A stretch of 17,998 nt of DNA from CAYONZ01 sp964405465. GTDB lineage: Bacteria; Bdellovibrionota; Bdellovibrionia; Bdellovibrionales; JAMPXM01. The position numbers and the translations under genes were made by a program. Under the pieces are notes generated by a model. The model was not told the origin of the DNA. It ran no database searches and was given only the letters and a program-made list of their open reading frames with translations. Location of the stretch: the NCBI GenBank assembly GCA_964405465.1, contig CAYONZ010000064.1:1-17998 (forward strand), in the 5' to 3' direction. Shown piece by piece: positions 16,038-17,998 of this stretch (its first letter is position 1; every line of letters begins with the position of its first letter).

Positions 16038-16051
16038 CGTTTCATGAAACG
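16038..16051. promoter_or_regulatory. perfect 14-bp palindrome upstream of the beta-barrel gene
   Basis: CGTTTCATGAAACG is its own reverse complement and lies 47-60 bases upstream of the beta-barrel ATG, in the position expected for an operator of the minus-strand gene. It is followed by GGCC...GGCC (16052-16068). The regulator is unknown. The rest of the gap 15992-16323 shows no convincing gene; a 30-codon frame at 16094-16186 has no ribosome site. Confidence 0.45.
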
Positions 16052-16323
16052 GGCCAATACAATACGGCCACCGCTCCTTAGTACGATCTACCTATGAGTC
16101 AATACGCAAAAGCCCATGAGTTGACCCATAAGTTGTTAGAGAGGTTGACTGAGAGACAGCGGAGAGGGACCTCGAACAAAACGTGACAGGAGCTGTGAGG
16201 GGACCAACAACAGGGTGGACAAGCACAATTTGTCACTTTGTCAAAAACTCTACAGGTGAAAACAATTGGTACCGTGGTAGAATCGCATCGTAGCTAAATA
16301 ATTATAATTGCTAAGGAGCTCCT

Positions 16324-16476
16324 ATGAAATTTTTTATTGTTCTCTTGTCAACAATTGGCATCTCAACGTCTTCATTTGCTGCTCTCATGTTTACTAATTG
16401 CAAGAACCAAAACAACTCGGACGCAAGTTCGATATCGTTCACTCTAATACCTGGACTGCATGGAGATACGAACTGA
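16324..16476 (+). CDS. 50-residue exported peptide, probably the 5' part of a frameshifted gene
   Basis: ATG 16324 is preceded by AAGGAG (16313-16318) with five-base spacing. The first 19 residues are a good Sec signal peptide (MKFFIVLLSTIGISTSSFA), so the product would be exported with about 31 mature residues including one Cys. It is too short for routine ORF listing, but the ribosome site and signal sequence argue that it is expressed. In the frame two bases further on, 16398-16511 reads on as a protein-like sequence (KFDIVHSNTWTAWRYELN, then RPMMCKNHFN), rich in Trp and aromatics. This suggests that the intact gene once ran from 16324 to about 16511 and that a one-base event near 16397-16425 broke it. 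It lies 63 bases before the next exported-protein gene. No family is recognised. Confidence 0.5.
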   Translation: MKFFIVLLSTIGISTSSFAALMFTNCKNQNNSDASSISFTLIPGLHGDTN

Positions 16477-16539
16477 ATAGGCCGATGATGTGCAAAAACC
16501 ACTTTAATTGACTCATGACAATTTGGGAGAATTGAACAT

Positions 16540-16959
16540 ATGAAAAATCTTAATCAAGTGAATTCCCTTCTGAACTTACTTTTACTGACGTTAGTTCTTA
16601 CTCTTTTAAGCGCTATCCCCTCGGCGTCAGCCTCTGGCCCAGTCGACGGAGGAGTCCTCAGAGTTCCTCTCGCTAACGGCTCAGTGAACTACTCTATTTT
16701 GGCAGCATCTATTGTCATCGAAAAAGACCAGCTCATTCTCGAGGCCTATATGGCAACGACAGATGAAGCCAGATACTTTTCTGTCAAGCTGAATTACCTG
16801 AGAAAGGTTGGGATTGATCCCGCCGCACTGACCTCACTCTTACTAAATCGTTCTCTTCGCACTAGCTTAACTTGTACCTCTCCAAGTTATTTAAAAAATG
16901 ACAATGACACTGTGTCGGAATGTACCGAAGTCGCCATTACTTCATTCATAGGCAAGTGA
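16540..16959 (+). CDS. small exported protein of unknown function, 139 aa
   Basis: GGGAGA (16525-16530) lies nine bases before ATG 16540. Residues 1-32 include a long, very hydrophobic, Leu-rich segment (LLNLLLLTLVLTLLSAIPSA) and end in a signal-peptidase-like site (SASA before SGPVDGG), so the product is exported or N-terminally anchored. The mature part is about 107 residues, with strand-like alternation (YSILAASIVIEKDQLILEAYM), a RKVGIDPAALTSLLL helix and two cysteines (LTCTSP, SECTEV) that could pair. No domain is recognised. It follows the broken 50-residue exported gene on the same strand and is the last plus-strand gene in the window. Confidence 0.7.
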   Translation: MKNLNQVNSLLNLLLLTLVLTLLSAIPSASASGPVDGGVLRVPLANGSVNYSILAASIVIEKDQLILEAYMATTDEARYFSVKLNYLRKVGIDPAALTSLLLNRSLRTSLTCTSPSYLKNDNDTVSECTEVAITSFIGK

Positions 16960-17072
16960 ACTCAGCCAACATCTCGTGAAATCTACGCCAAATTGAGAAT
17001 CTGTTTTTTATCGAGAGGTTTTAAATATAGGAATAGATTTTCGATTTTTATTTTTTGGCTCCGCAAAACCGC

Positions 17073-17099
17073 AAAAAAAGGCCCCCGTCGGGACCTTTT
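17073..17099 (-). terminator. rho-independent terminator after the right-edge minus-strand gene
   Basis: On the minus strand AAAAGGTCCC, loop GACG, GGGGCCTTTT forms a 10-bp stem with one G-T pair, and the T-run extends to seven T (17073-17079). It lies about 52 bases past the stop at 17151. In the plus direction only four T follow, so it may also weakly end the 16540 transcript. Otherwise the gap 16960-17150 is AT-rich and shows nothing else. Confidence 0.8.
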
Positions 17100-17150
17100 C
17101 AGATACAGAAATTGATCCAAGAAAAATCTGAACCAACCCAAGACCAAAAG

Positions 17151-17998
17151 TTAGTACGGGCCTCCACCGCCCTCATAGTGGCCACCTGAAAGTGGAATCA
17201 GAGCTGGAGGACGATTTGCCTCATTTCTTCCCGACCTGAGATAATGAACCATTCCGCTTGGCAAGGCATCGGTTTTGTGAATAACAGCATCTAAAACATC
17301 GACATTGTTTGGATTAAAGAGATATGCATGTTCATCGAACTGAATATAGAAATCCGGCTTAGTAGCCCCTTGTGCTTCGGTCAATAACGGGGTTATTGGA
17401 TCTGGGATTTCGCTTACAAAGTAGTTCTTAAATGCTGAAACACATTTCGTCCCATCGTTGAGCGATCGAAATATTGTGCCACCTGCCACCTGAGTAACAG
17501 AATAACATCCATTAACATCATTTCTACTATTCAAGATATCTTGTGCATGCCTATTATGTATCGAATATTCAACGGCATTAAACAGTATATTCGGAGATCT
17601 CTTTTCGGCCGCTCCATATATTTCAAAATGGCGTGCCCGAAGGTCTAAACTCAACCCCCGAACATCCGAATTCAAATAGCCATAGTCCAAAGCATTAAAT
17701 TTTTTGGCTTCTGTTAAGAGAAACTCATCTCTAAGATTTATAATGGACTCGACAGTGATATCATCTGATTCAAATACAAAGAGTGAGGGATCAAACCAGC
17801 TTTTCACCTGGTTAGTAGATTCTGCAAATGCATCCACAGGTAGCGGTTTACCAAGTGCCTTTTGTTTATCAGAGTTGAGGGTGACCGTGGAACTTCCGCG
17901 AATGGCCGTATAAACAAATTTTGATCTATCAGCGAAGTAATAGCGGATAATATGCACGAGGCGTGGGTCATTACTTGCAGTCATCGTATGGCAGCTGC
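17151..17998 (-). CDS. hypothetical protein, 5' end beyond the window
   Basis: The frame is open from the right edge of the window to a stop at 17151-17153, so at least 282 codons are visible. A methionine at 17982-17984 could be a start, but the codons before it (reading SCHT) remain open to the edge and no ribosome site is seen, so the gene is probably truncated here. The visible part is soluble, with no membrane segment, and contains three cysteines (SCHT, NGCYSV, TKCVSA). Notable segments are RLVHIIRYYFADRSKFVYTAI near the start and KPDFYIQFDEHAYLFNPNNVDVLDAVI late on. The last residues are a Gly/Tyr-rich tail (GGHYEGGGGPY). No domain is recognised. A signal peptide, if any, lies outside the window. 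A terminator follows. Confidence 0.65.
   Translation of the reverse strand, partial: SCHTMTASNDPRLVHIIRYYFADRSKFVYTAIRGSSTVTLNSDKQKALGKPLPVDAFAESTNQVKSWFDPSLFVFESDDITVESIINLRDEFLLTEAKKFNALDYGYLNSDVRGLSLDLRARHFEIYGAAEKRSPNILFNAVEYSIHNRHAQDILNSRNDVNGCYSVTQVAGGTIFRSLNDGTKCVSAFKNYFVSEIPDPITPLLTEAQGATKPDFYIQFDEHAYLFNPNNVDVLDAVIHKTDALPSGMVHYLRSGRNEANRPPALIPLSGGHYEGGGGPY

Noticed and set aside
16094..16186. 30-codon plus-strand frame with a helical, charged translation
   Set aside because: No ribosome site and too short to separate from chance.
16303..16308. Perfect TATAAT before the 50-residue gene
   Set aside because: It lies only five bases from the Shine-Dalgarno sequence and has no -35 at a proper distance (GAATCG).
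16311..16502. 63-codon minus-strand frame opposite the 50-residue gene
   Set aside because: No ribosome site. The plus strand has a strong ribosome site and signal peptide over the same bases.

Overview
The window reads as chromosomal DNA of a predatory or predator-related bacterium of the Bdellovibrionota. This rests on gene content (pilT-recX-alaS next to recA-pncC-pgpA), many small lineage-specific secreted proteins, and a lipoprotein whose N-terminus carries the FQNC box that I associate with Bdellovibrio lipoproteins. That placement is inference from memory, not a database result. I recognised no rRNA, tRNA, insertion sequence or CRISPR array.

Layout. 1-600: an XRE-family HTH protein at the left edge, possibly the second gene of a toxin-antitoxin or regulator pair cut off by the window, then a doubtful short minus-strand ORF. 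793-3731: three plus-strand genes for exported proteins of unknown function, with a strong terminator after the first and a perfect 18-bp bidirectional terminator after the third. 3834-6051: minus-strand operon pgpA-pncC(cinA C-terminal type)-recA with an 8-nt pgpA/pncC overlap. 6286-7396: a small membrane-anchored or exported protein with an 8-residue charged repeat, then a thioredoxin. 7411-7615: a degenerate 12/13-bp tandem repeat and a strong hairpin. 7659-10637: a 992-residue lipoprotein with a von Willebrand A-like domain split by seven cysteine-marked repeats of 48-60 residues. 10845-15193: plus-strand operon pilT-recX-alaS with overlapping genes. 15221-15991: a minus-strand putative outer-membrane beta-barrel protein. 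16324-16959: two small exported-protein genes, the first apparently frameshifted. 17151-17998: a minus-strand gene running off the right edge.

How the parts relate. RecA and its modulator RecX lie in two nearby operons on opposite strands. In E. coli pncC, recA, recX and alaS are contiguous on one strand; here about 7 kb of trx, surface-lipoprotein and pilT sequence lies between recA and recX. PilT powers type IV pilus retraction, which fits a surface-motile or predatory life style, and the split-vWA lipoprotein directly upstream of pilT is a candidate surface or adhesion factor (inference).

The strongest candidate for something undescribed is the split-vWA lipoprotein with its cysteine-framed repeats. 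Secondary candidates are the structured, Shine-Dalgarno-poor pilT leader, the dual-coded pilT/recX junction, the intergenic tandem repeat and the broken small exported gene near 16.4 kb.
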